A stretch of 64,000 nucleotides of DNA from Haloarcula sp. H-GB4. GTDB taxonomy: Archaea > Halobacteriota > Halobacteria > Halobacteriales > Haloarculaceae. The position numbers were made by a program, and so were the translations under genes. The notes beneath the pieces were generated by a model. That model did no database searches. It saw nothing but the letters and a program-made list of their open reading frames with translations, and was not told the DNA's origin. Below are positions 10,041 through 16,559 of this stretch, piece by piece (position 1 is the stretch's first letter; each line of letters starts with the position of its first letter). Where the stretch lies: NCBI RefSeq assembly GCF_030848575.1, contig NZ_JAVDDX010000006.1, positions 62,001 through 126,000 on the forward strand, given 5' to 3'.

Positions 10041-10099
10041 TTTTGCGTGCCCCGGCGAGGGTGCAGGGCGAGCCAGCAAGCACGTCCTGAGAGAGACAT
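10041..10099 (+). promoter_or_regulatory. Hairpin leader (copy 3), long form
   Basis: TTTTGCG is followed by GCCCC...AGGGC (four pairs, one mismatch), then CGAGCCAGCAAGCACGTCCT before ATG 10100. AGGGCG can also pair with the downstream CGTCCT, giving a second possible stem. Confidence 0.6.
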
Positions 10100-10486
10100 A
10101 TGTCAGTTACTGATACTCCAGAATCGGCGGCACAGCACGACTCTTCAAGTGTTTTTGCGTCGGTCCCAGCGCCACGGTCGCCAACGAAAGTCGCATCGTT
10201 TGTCGAACGAGTCCTCGTCGAACTTCGCCACGAAGCGGTGGCTGCTCGGTACGTGACTGATCTAGACCAAGCCGGAGCGAAGACGATCTGGTGTCGGGTC
10301 GAGCACACGCCGTTGGACGTCGACGCAGAGTACGTCCAGATTCGAGACGATCCGCGGTTAGGCGTTGGCGTCGAGCCGTGTTCGCAGGCGACGGTTCGAG
10401 AACGACTGTGCCAGTGTCTTGACCACGACCGGACTGGGCGCGTCGACGTTCGGCCGCTGGCCGACGTTTCGATGGGCGATGGCTGA
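10100..10486 (+). CDS. Hypothetical haloarchaeal accessory protein
   Basis: 128 residues, soluble, no recognised domain. Visible features: a Ser/Pro-rich N-terminus and a central mixed segment (VERVLVELRHEAVAARYV) followed by a tail with paired cysteines (CSQATVRERLCQCLDH). It starts directly after a hairpin leader and follows TFB on the same strand, so it belongs to the leader-gene set. Function unknown. Confidence 0.65.
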   Translation: MSVTDTPESAAQHDSSSVFASVPAPRSPTKVASFVERVLVELRHEAVAARYVTDLDQAGAKTIWCRVEHTPLDVDAEYVQIRDDPRLGVGVEPCSQATVRERLCQCLDHDRTGRVDVRPLADVSMGDG

Positions 10487-10571
10487 TGAGACGATACCAC
10501 TGCTCGACAGCGCAGCTGTACGTCTCAGAATAGGTGAAGAATTATACTACACCAGCGTATAGCATTCGTAT

Positions 10572-10868
10572 ATGTCTGATACAGACAGCGATACTGGAAA
10601 CGGTGGTCCAGAGATGGTACAAATAAACCTCCGATTGAGCAAATCGTTTCTTGAAGACATCGATGCAACGTGGCAAGAAGAAGGATTCAACTCACGGAGT
10701 GAGTTCCTTCGCCACGTCGCTCGGGATGCAGTGAAGCACCCCGCATTTAGTCGGAGTGGGTGGAAACAGATTGCCGCGAGCGAGCACGATCTTCGGGCGG
10801 ATAATGCTGAACTGGTTTCGCGTGAAGACGTCCGTGCGATGATGGATCAAGACGGTAATGACGAGTGA
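10572..10868 (+). CDS. Ribbon-helix-helix antitoxin (pair 1)
   Basis: 98 residues. After a 14-residue acidic lead comes an RHH fold: the beta strand MVQINLRLSKSF, helix SFLEDIDATWQEEGF, and helix SRSEFLRHVARDAV. The C-terminal half would bind the toxin. It overlaps the toxin gene by 11 bases, so the two are translationally coupled. RHH antitoxins normally repress their own promoter and the same is likely here. No hairpin leader precedes it. It is a paralogue of the antitoxin at 12192. Confidence 0.82.
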   Translation: MSDTDSDTGNGGPEMVQINLRLSKSFLEDIDATWQEEGFNSRSEFLRHVARDAVKHPAFSRSGWKQIAASEHDLRADNAELVSREDVRAMMDQDGNDE

Positions 10869-11145
10869 CGCTGAGTGGACGTGGAAGTTCACTGAGCGTG
10901 CGACTGAGCAGTTTGGTGATCTCGATACGCACGTTCAGGATCGAATCGTTTCGAAACTAGACGAGGTTGTCGACTCAACATGGCGCGAGCCCAAGGACTT
11001 CCTAGAACCACTGACTGGCGGGCCGTTCTGGAAACTCCGCGTTGGAACGTACCGCCTTGCATGTGTGCTTGCACATGATGCCTCAGTGCTTGAAATCCAC
11101 AGAATCGAACACCGGAGTGGTGCTTACACGGCTGACGACGACTGA
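10858..11145 (+). CDS. RelE/ParE-family toxin (pair 1)
   Basis: 95 residues with the RelE-type order: WKFTERATEQFGDLD, then VQDRIVSKLDEVV, then FWKLRVGTYRLACVLAHDASVLEIHRIEHR. The KLRVGTYR core and the final basic helix fit RelE-like mRNA interferases, or ParE-like toxins. The tail GAYTADDD is identical to the tail of the toxin at 12466. It is the downstream partner of the overlapping antitoxin. The last 22 bases overlap the convergent SWIM gene. Confidence 0.82.
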   Translation: MTSDAEWTWKFTERATEQFGDLDTHVQDRIVSKLDEVVDSTWREPKDFLEPLTGGPFWKLRVGTYRLACVLAHDASVLEIHRIEHRSGAYTADDD

Positions 11146-11513
11146 CCGTCGCTTGTTCGCTTTGGAAGGTCAAGATCACCGAGGGCAGCGTGCTGGCGAA
11201 GGACACAGAGATGTGGGCAGACGGTCGTCGCCTGGAAGACTTCGCAGCTGCACCAGCCAGCGTGGGTCCCGTTGGGATGCTCGGCCAGCGAGCAATTAAC
11301 CGGACAGTCGTCGTCGACGGAGACAAGAAACAGGTCCGGACGACCACCCTCCGTTACGTCGACACTGGCATCGAGAGCAGCGTTCCACGTTGCTGACCGG
11401 TCGTCACGAATCCGCCGGAAGTCGAGATCACGGGTGCCGCTGGGCTGGCGGGATATCCACTGGTCTGGGGGCGAACACTCGCTAGTCGTGGTGGGGGACT
11501 CGGCTGTTTTCAT
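11124..11513 (-). CDS. Small SWIM zinc-finger protein
   Basis: About 129 residues from ATG 11513 (start MKTAESPT). ATG 11546 would add an unconserved hydrophobic lead. The SWIM site CSCEVFQATTVCPHLCVLRQ lies near residue 85, in the CxC...CPH form. The N-terminal part contains the WNAALDASV and VDDDCPVNCSL stretches with two extra cysteines. It is the only minus-strand gene between 8.3 and 14.4 kb, lies between the two toxin-antitoxin pairs, and has no hairpin leader. A DNA- or partner-binding role is likely but unproven. Confidence 0.7.
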   Translation of the reverse strand: MKTAESPTTTSECSPPDQWISRQPSGTRDLDFRRIRDDRSATWNAALDASVDVTEGGRPDLFLVSVDDDCPVNCSLAEHPNGTHAGWCSCEVFQATTVCPHLCVLRQHAALGDLDLPKRTSDGQSSSAV

Positions 11514-11584
11514 GATGAGTCCTCGTACTAACACGTATATTCTCAAACAGCAAGAACGTTGCTATAGAGGCGATATAGAGCGTA

Positions 11585-11619
11585 TTTTGTGTTTCTCTAG
11601 TGGCTGAGAGAATCCAACA
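11585..11619 (+). promoter_or_regulatory. Hairpin leader (copy 4), short form
   Basis: TTTTGTG is followed by a perfect 6-bp stem TTCTCT/AGAGAA (11593-11598 with 11607-11612), loop AGTGGCTG, then 7 bases to ATG 11620. The A/T-rich stem keeps full pairing while differing from the GC stems of other copies. Confidence 0.75.
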
Positions 11620-12060
11620 ATGAGTAGTGGATACCGACGAGGGAACACCGGGCCGAAAAAGTTGAAGTGGCGCTGGAAAGATGAGACTGACAATCGGTCG
11701 CTGCCCCAATCGTGGGCCGACAACGGTCGCACAGAATCTCCCGAGGAGAACGAAGTGCAGTTGTACGCAATCCAGTGCCGGGCTGGGCTCTTACTTGAGT
11801 GGCTGGTCAATACACGAACTGGAAAGCTACTCAGGGGCCCGCTGAGCGAGAAGCCGGGAATTCGTGTTCTGTACGTCACCGCTGGTGGTGAGTATGCAGT
11901 CCTGAAAGAGTCCGAAGCCCGCGAAATTGACGATAGTTGGAAGCCACCCAAGCAGTTCGCCAGTATCATCGCGAAGGACATAGAGGGGGCTGATCCTGTT
12001 CCAGACTCCAGCCAGGACTACTACCGACGCTTGGTCGAAGACCTATACGACCCGTCGTAG
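11620..12060 (+). CDS. Hypothetical protein, leader-gene set
   Basis: 146 residues, basic N-terminus (YRRGNTGPKKLKWRWKDE), then a region of predicted beta strands (VQLYAIQCRAGLLLEWLVNTR and IRVLYVTAGGEYAVLKESE). No family recognised and no membrane segment. It begins 7 bases after a hairpin leader. A conserved accessory protein of unknown job. Confidence 0.65.
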   Translation: MSSGYRRGNTGPKKLKWRWKDETDNRSLPQSWADNGRTESPEENEVQLYAIQCRAGLLLEWLVNTRTGKLLRGPLSEKPGIRVLYVTAGGEYAVLKESEAREIDDSWKPPKQFASIIAKDIEGADPVPDSSQDYYRRLVEDLYDPS

Positions 12061-12191
12061 CTGTTGTGAATACGGGCTCTTCATCCGTGAAAGCAATTGA
12101 AACGACCGCTCAGTATGCGTGTAGACGTATCGATGTGTTCAGTATGAACCCGGCAAAATCATTAATAGTACTACTAACGTATTACGGACGT

Positions 12192-12473
12192 ATGTCTGAA
12201 GCAACCACAGGAGGAGACGAGGAGGATAAAATCGTCACAGTGAATTTCAAAGCCACAGAGTCATTCCTCGACGAAATCGACAAGACGTGGCAAGGACGCG
12301 GTTTCAACAGCCGGAGCGAGTTTATTCGTTACACACTCCGAGATGCTGTCGAGTTCCCGACGTTCGACCGCGACGAACTTATCGCACTCCTCGCTGCTGA
12401 GGAAGAAAGTCGTGAAGGAAAAACGATGGACGCCGAAGAAGCGCGTGAGAGGTTTGGAACAAGCGATGAGTGA
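12192..12473 (+). CDS. Ribbon-helix-helix antitoxin (pair 2)
   Basis: 93 residues from ATG 12192. A longer open frame from 12066 has no conserved content. The RHH core is KIVTVNFKATESFLDEIDKTW followed by GFNSRSEFIRYTLRDAVEFP, closely parallel to the antitoxin at 10572 (shared GFNSRSEF). The stop codon overlaps the ATG of the downstream toxin. An AT-rich stretch just upstream (12155-12190) probably holds its promoter. Likely autoregulated as a toxin-antitoxin complex. Confidence 0.82.
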   Translation: MSEATTGGDEEDKIVTVNFKATESFLDEIDKTWQGRGFNSRSEFIRYTLRDAVEFPTFDRDELIALLAAEEESREGKTMDAEEARERFGTSDE

Positions 12474-12750
12474 TGACGAGTGGACGTGGGAACTCTCTTC
12501 CACGGCACAGGATGATCTTAACTCACTCTCACCAGAGGTACAGGACCGAATCCTCGATAAACTCACTGAGATCGTCACCTCGCCGTGGCGCGACCCGCCA
12601 GAGTACGGCGAACCACTTCAGAACAGCCCACACAAGAAAATTCGAATCGGACAGTTCCGTCTCTCCGTGACGTTTCGGCAAGAAGAACAGTTGCTTGTTG
12701 TCGCCAGGATCAAACGCCGTGGTGGCGCATATACGGCTGACGACGACTGA
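12466..12750 (+). CDS. RelE/ParE-family toxin (pair 2)
   Basis: 94 residues from ATG 12466, which overlaps the end of the antitoxin. Same order as the toxin at 10858: WTWELSSTAQDDLNSL, VQDRILDKLTEIV, KKIRIGQFRLSVTF and a basic KRRGGAYTADDD tail. Upstream extension of the frame overlaps the antitoxin and is not conserved. Sequence divergence from pair 1 is large outside the core motifs, so each toxin may be neutralised mainly by its own antitoxin. Confidence 0.82.
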   Translation: MSDDEWTWELSSTAQDDLNSLSPEVQDRILDKLTEIVTSPWRDPPEYGEPLQNSPHKKIRIGQFRLSVTFRQEEQLLVVARIKRRGGAYTADDD

Positions 12751-12836
12751 ACAGGCTCTATATTCACTCGGTCCCTATCCTGACTCGATCACTTGGCAAA
12801 TAGAACTCTCAAAGTGACGCTCTCCAGCAGGCCAGA

Positions 12837-12865
12837 TTTTGTGACTCTCTGGTGGCCGAGAGAGC
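12837..12865 (+). promoter_or_regulatory. Hairpin leader (copy 5), short form
   Basis: TTTTGTG is followed by a perfect 6-bp stem CTCTCT/AGAGAG (12845-12850 with 12859-12864), loop GGTGGCCG, then one base before ATG 12866. The 3' arm sits where the ribosome-binding site would be. Confidence 0.75.
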
Positions 12866-13690
12866 ATGGCTTCGCCACAGATCGACGTCGACGAGATTGT
12901 TGCAACGCTTGAGCAAATACGCCAGCGCGGGCACAGCTCGCACACGGTCTTCAGAGACTGGGTCAACCTCATGCTGTTCGCACTGCAGGACCGAGACGAT
13001 CCGTATCTAGAGATTGTCGACGACTATCGCGAGCGCGGCGACATGGATCACCCACACGGGCAGCGGTCGGTCGACCTCTTCGCTAAGGTGTTCGGCCAGC
13101 TCCAAGAACGGATGGCGGCTACCAACGCTGACGTTCTGGGTGCTGTCTACGAGGAATACGGGATGTCCAGCGATGCGTTCGGCCAGCACTTCACGCCCCA
13201 CTCTGTTTGCGAGACAATGGCTGAAATCGCCGGCATCGGAGACGCGAGTGATATCGAGGACCGACAGACGGTCCTTGACCCGGCCTGTGGGAGCGGTCGG
13301 ACGCTACTGGTCGCCGGTCGAAAGCAGCCAGACGCGCTGTTTGTCGGGCAAGACAAGGACCCACTGTGTGCCCGAATGACGGCGCTGAACTGCTGTTTCC
13401 TGAATCTGGATGCCTACGTTATCCAGGGCGACTCACTGACTGTCGAGTTCCAGCGAGCGTGGCAGACGTCGTACTCTTCGCTGGGTGGGAGCGTTCGCGA
13501 ACTCGACGATGAGGGGGTGTCCGAACTTCACGAGTGGGTGACCGACGCCTTCGAGAACACGGTCGAGGCGGAGAACCAGCCCAGTCCAACGCAGGGGACA
13601 GACACGGGCGCGGAAGACCAAGCATCTCCTGTTGCGACGTCTGTCCCAAGTGAGCAGGCCAGTCTGGATGCGTTCGAGGGCAGCGATTGA
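12866..13690 (+). CDS. N6-adenine methylase-like SAM-binding protein without a clear catalytic motif
   Basis: 274 residues. It resembles the core of type I HsdM-like methylases: a helical N-terminal part, the FGQHFTPHSVCETMAE element (about residue 112), and SAM motif I DPACGSGRTLL (about 140) followed by an acidic motif II region (GQDKDPLCARM). Where the family has the catalytic NPPY/F motif after the IQGDSL strand, this protein reads TVEFQRAWQTSYSS, so no NPPY is visible. The last 90 residues are acidic and low in complexity. It may bind SAM without methylating DNA, or act with a partner. No specificity or restriction subunit is adjacent. Confidence 0.75.
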   Translation: MASPQIDVDEIVATLEQIRQRGHSSHTVFRDWVNLMLFALQDRDDPYLEIVDDYRERGDMDHPHGQRSVDLFAKVFGQLQERMAATNADVLGAVYEEYGMSSDAFGQHFTPHSVCETMAEIAGIGDASDIEDRQTVLDPACGSGRTLLVAGRKQPDALFVGQDKDPLCARMTALNCCFLNLDAYVIQGDSLTVEFQRAWQTSYSSLGGSVRELDDEGVSELHEWVTDAFENTVEAENQPSPTQGTDTGAEDQASPVATSVPSEQASLDAFEGSD

Positions 13691-13696
13691 CGGCTG

Positions 13697-13753
13697 TTTT
13701 GTGTGCCCCAGTCGGGTGCGGGGCGTTCCAGTGAGAGCGTCCCGAGAAGACCC
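13697..13753 (+). promoter_or_regulatory. Hairpin leader (copy 6), long form
   Basis: TTTTGTG is followed by a perfect stem GCCCC/GGGGC (13705-13709 with 13720-13724), loop AGTCGGGTGC, then GTTCCAGTGAGAGCGTCCC before ATG 13754. GGGGCG can alternatively pair with the downstream CGTCCC. Confidence 0.75.
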
Positions 13754-14017
13754 ATGTCAAGTGAACCAGATGTAGAGCCAGACACGGCTCCAGACTCAGT
13801 CGAAAAGGTCGAACGAACGGACTTTGGATGCAGTATGGAAGCACGGTTGGATCGAGGCACTGACACTCGCGATCAAGACAGAGTGACCATCAAGTCGAAG
13901 GGTGAGACTGCTGCGGAGACGATTGCAGAGTTCTACAAGCTCTTGGAAGAGTACGAGCAGGAGATCGGTGGCCGGCTTCGGGATGTTCAGCCAGGGGAAG
14001 ACGAGGCAGGCGAGTAA
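13754..14017 (+). CDS. Small hypothetical protein, leader-gene set
   Basis: 87 residues from ATG 13754; the frame upstream runs through the leader. The N-terminal third is acidic. The centre reads DFGCSMEARLDRGTDTRDQD and is followed by a predicted helix (AAETIAEFYKLLEEYEQEI). I believe similar short proteins occur on haloarchaeal plasmids but recognise no named function. Last gene of the first leader-gene block. Confidence 0.65.
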   Translation: MSSEPDVEPDTAPDSVEKVERTDFGCSMEARLDRGTDTRDQDRVTIKSKGETAAETIAEFYKLLEEYEQEIGGRLRDVQPGEDEAGE

Positions 14018-14144
14018 GACGGGGATTGACAACCATTTAACATCAGATTTCAGCCGCTTTCGAGACCGGTCCTAGCCATCAATGCGTCTGGATTTTGGTC
14101 AATTTCAGTAAACTTAATGGCGCAAAGTTGTTAGTTATCCTAAG

Positions 14145-14432
14145 ATGTTTGACCTCACCGGTTTTCAGCGTGATTTACTGTACGTGGTGTGCGGTCTAGA
14201 CGGCCCACATGGCCTCGCGATCAAAGAGGAGATGGAGGAATACTACGAGGGAGAAATCCATCACGGGAGGCTATACCCGAACCTTGACACACTTGTCGAC
14301 AAAGGGCTCGTTGAGAAGGCACAAAAAGACAGACGGACCAACATCTACTCAATCACGCGACGTGGCGAACGAGAGATAGCTGCTCGAAACGAGTGGGAAC
14401 AACAATACAGAGCGGGTGAGCCTTCTGGATGA
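14145..14432 (+). CDS. PadR-family winged-helix regulator (beside origin)
   Basis: 95 residues, nearly all a PadR winged helix: QRDLLYVVCGLDGPHGLAIKE, the HGRLYPNLDTLVDKGLV recognition region and the wing RRTNIYSITRRGERE. It lies 215 bp upstream of the first ORB repeat and has a paralogue next to the partition operon (50833-51126) with matching RLYPNLD/RVYPQLD and NEWEQQY/REWENQY segments. It may control replication genes or its own promoter. Ligand unknown. Confidence 0.85.
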   Translation: MFDLTGFQRDLLYVVCGLDGPHGLAIKEEMEEYYEGEIHHGRLYPNLDTLVDKGLVEKAQKDRRTNIYSITRRGEREIAARNEWEQQYRAGEPSG

Positions 14433-14612
14433 CTTCCGACTCTGAATGGCCACGCCGCAGTCAAGATTGAGAACGTGGTTCACGCGGTCGTCTCAAAATA
14501 CGATGAACAGGGTTATAAGGGGTAATTTACAGAGTGTGGCACCAGATTGGAAGACTTTCCAGACGGCGAAATCATCCGCGGTGATCGCAAGGAGGAGAGG
14601 GTGTGTGACGTA

Positions 14613-14628
14613 CTCTATGACACGCTAG
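14613..14628. repeat. Orphan terminal inverted repeat of the 2.1-kb cargo element family
   Basis: CTCTATGACACGCTAG matches, apart from its first bases, the right terminal repeat of the element at 61278-63381 (TTTCTATGACACGCTG). No partner repeat is visible within 2 kb. The 14446-14630 stretch before it has no convincing gene and may be a decayed element. Confidence 0.4.
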
Positions 14629-14649
14629 TATTAGACTAGTCTGCAGTCG

Positions 14650-14672
14650 CACCCCTCGTTGCCGCTGTAAAC
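14650..14672 (+). repeat. ORB repeat 1 (forward)
   Basis: CACCCCTCGTTGCCGCTGTA at its start. It has the G/C string on one side and the TTGCCGCTGTAA core expected of an Orc1 binding site. Confidence 0.85.
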
Positions 14673-14722
14673 AATCGAGAACAGTTGCCTGTCTCTTATT
14701 TTTATGCGAGGTCATGTTTGTA

Positions 14723-14744
14723 CACCCCTCATTGCCGCTGTAAG
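14723..14744 (+). repeat. ORB repeat 2 (forward)
   Basis: CACCCCTCATTGCCGCTGTA at its start, differing from repeat 1 at one central position. Same orientation, 73 bp from repeat 1. Confidence 0.85.
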
Positions 14745-14860
14745 TGAATAGGTAAAGCAGCCACAGCGTGTTACCATATCAAGTTGATAACTCCGCGTAG
14801 CCACTAAATTAGGACAGGCATCATCAGTTTTATTATGATCTATGCTGTTTGGTACCATAC

Positions 14861-14897
14861 CACGCTTTAGCGTACTAAAATAACGACGCTTTAGCGT
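14861..14897. repeat. Paired palindromes inside the origin
   Basis: ACGCTTTAGCGT occurs at 14861-14872 and 14886-14897, exactly 25 bp apart. The second extends to CGACGCTTTAGCGTCG. Each is a 5-7 bp palindrome with a TT centre. They sit midway between the forward and reverse ORB repeats, so they may bind a second replication or control protein. Confidence 0.6.
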
Positions 14898-15021
14898 CGG
14901 TAGCGTGAAATACCGGTTTTCACCCCTTCTACACAGGATCTGTTCAAGCGCGTGTAGATAGCGTGTAAGTATGCTATCACTCATTATTGTGCCCGCTTTC
15001 ATCTGGAAACTCATCTCAACT

Positions 15022-15043
15022 GTTACAGCGGCAACACGGGGTG
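15022..15043 (-). repeat. ORB repeat 3 (reverse)
   Basis: GTTACAGCGGCAACACGGGG at its start: the reverse complement of the ORB core with its G string downstream. Confidence 0.82.
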
Positions 15044-15159
15044 TGGGAGTACTACTACCTTCTAAATTCATACAGTATTCTGGAGTAGAATATCACCAAT
15101 AGATGAGGACTGAGCGACTGATATACGACTTTTCAAATATAGCATATCAATCTTACCTG

Positions 15160-15181
15160 TTTTACAGCGGCAAGGTGGTGG
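15160..15181 (-). repeat. ORB repeat 4 (reverse), proximal to orc1
   Basis: TTTTACAGCGGCAAGGTGGT at its start, the most diverged copy. It lies 37 bp upstream of the orc1 start, where binding could also autoregulate orc1. Confidence 0.78.
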
Positions 15182-15217
15182 ACAATATTAATATGAAGTC
15201 CATGAGATTGTGTTGGT

Positions 15218-16414
15218 ATGAATGAGTCTGAGTCGTTCTTCGGCAATCCAGATCCAATCTTTGCTGACAAGGAACTCCTTAGAGTGAGCCACCTTCCGGA
15301 GAGTGACCGGATAATCGGACGCGACACTGAACTTCGAAAGCTCGCTAATGCTATCAAAGACGCCCAGCGGGGAGACACCCCGAACAACGTATTGGTTTAC
15401 GGAAAAACGGGTACGGGCAAAAGCCTGTGTTCAAAGTATATAACTCGCGATCTCACTGAGGCGGCCGCCGACAACGGTGTCAAAATCGGCGTCGCATACG
15501 TGGACTGTTTCCAAGAATCAACTGAGACACAGACAGTCCGCACAATTGCTCAAGCACTCAATAGCCCAGAAGAGACAGAAATAACAGTTCCACATACTGG
15601 GGTGAGTACCTCGGACTATTACCGCCGTCTCTGGGATATTCTTGATGCACGGCTGGATGTTGGAATCATTATTCTTGACGAAATAGATAAATTAGAAGGT
15701 GACAACGTTCTAATGCAACTGTCACGCGCTGCCGAAGCAGGCAAGGTGACAGAAAGTACTCTTGGTGTGATTGGTATCAGTAACAAAATCCGTTACAAAG
15801 ACTCTCTCAATGAACGAGTTAAATCAAGCCTGTCGGAACGAGACTTCGTTTTCCCACCGTATGATGCGAACCAGCTCCGTGAGATCCTCAAATCTCGTTC
15901 CGATGCTTTTCGTGAGGATGTTCTAGATGAAGATGTTATCCCGAAAGTAGCAGCACTCGCGGCGAAGGAACATGGAGACGCGCGCAAGGCAATCGATATC
16001 CTCCGATATGCAGGGGAGATTGCCGACGAACACGACGATGATACAGTAAAAATCGAATATGTTGATGAGGCGCATGACCGTGAAGAGCAGGCTAGACTTT
16101 CTGAGCTTATTGCCAAGCAGCCAGAACACTCAAAACACCTGTTACAGTCGCTTGCGTTACAAGTACAGGATACGTCAGGTGAGAACCCTCCAATCCCAAC
16201 GAAAAGCGTCTATTCGGTGTATGAACGCCTTTGTGAGAGCAATGGGGTCGATCCACTGAAAGTGCGACGTGTTCGGGATCTACTCTCTGAACTTGCGTTT
16301 CTCTCGCTCGTTGAGCAGGAGCGCAAAGGGCGGGGAAAGGGCAAGGGTGCACACACAGTAAACCAACTTGTTGACGACCCTGAAGTTGTGATTAAAGCGT
16401 GCAAGTCAGCGTAA
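15218..16414 (+). CDS. orc: Orc1/Cdc6 replication initiator
   Basis: 398 residues. AAA+ ATPase: Walker A GKTGTGKS (about residue 63), Walker B IIILDEIDKLE (about 145), the sensor region around GVIGISNKIRY, and a C-terminal winged helix (from about 310, with SVYERLCESNGVDPLKVRRVRDLLSEL). It would recognise the ORB repeats just upstream and load the replicative helicase. Position and orientation relative to the repeats fit an initiator that serves its own origin. The replicon therefore probably fires from here. Promoter lies in the AT-rich repeat-4 area. Confidence 0.95.
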   Translation: MNESESFFGNPDPIFADKELLRVSHLPESDRIIGRDTELRKLANAIKDAQRGDTPNNVLVYGKTGTGKSLCSKYITRDLTEAAADNGVKIGVAYVDCFQESTETQTVRTIAQALNSPEETEITVPHTGVSTSDYYRRLWDILDARLDVGIIILDEIDKLEGDNVLMQLSRAAEAGKVTESTLGVIGISNKIRYKDSLNERVKSSLSERDFVFPPYDANQLREILKSRSDAFREDVLDEDVIPKVAALAAKEHGDARKAIDILRYAGEIADEHDDDTVKIEYVDEAHDREEQARLSELIAKQPEHSKHLLQSLALQVQDTSGENPPIPTKSVYSVYERLCESNGVDPLKVRRVRDLLSELAFLSLVEQERKGRGKGKGAHTVNQLVDDPEVVIKACKSA

Positions 16415-16559
16415 ATCGCCCGAGGCCAAGCTCTATTCGCCTTGACCACGAGTGAAAATCGCGAATGTGACTGAACCCGTAATTGTGATCTGGGGTGACA
16501 GGCACGGATCGCACTCCAGAGCCCGAACTACTCAGCACCCTTTGCAATAGCTGTATCTT

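Larger units (their letters stand above)
14640..15185. other. Replication origin region with ORB-type repeats
   Basis: A gene-free stretch directly upstream of orc1. It holds four copies of a repeat with the core TTGCCGCTGTAA: two forward (14650, 14723) and two reverse (15022, 15160), flanking about 280 bp of AT-rich sequence. Two copies of the palindrome ACGCTTTAGCGT lie 25 bp apart in the middle (14861, 14886). Oppositely oriented origin recognition boxes around an AT-rich unwinding region next to an Orc1/Cdc6 gene are the standard haloarchaeal origin layout. Confidence 0.88.
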
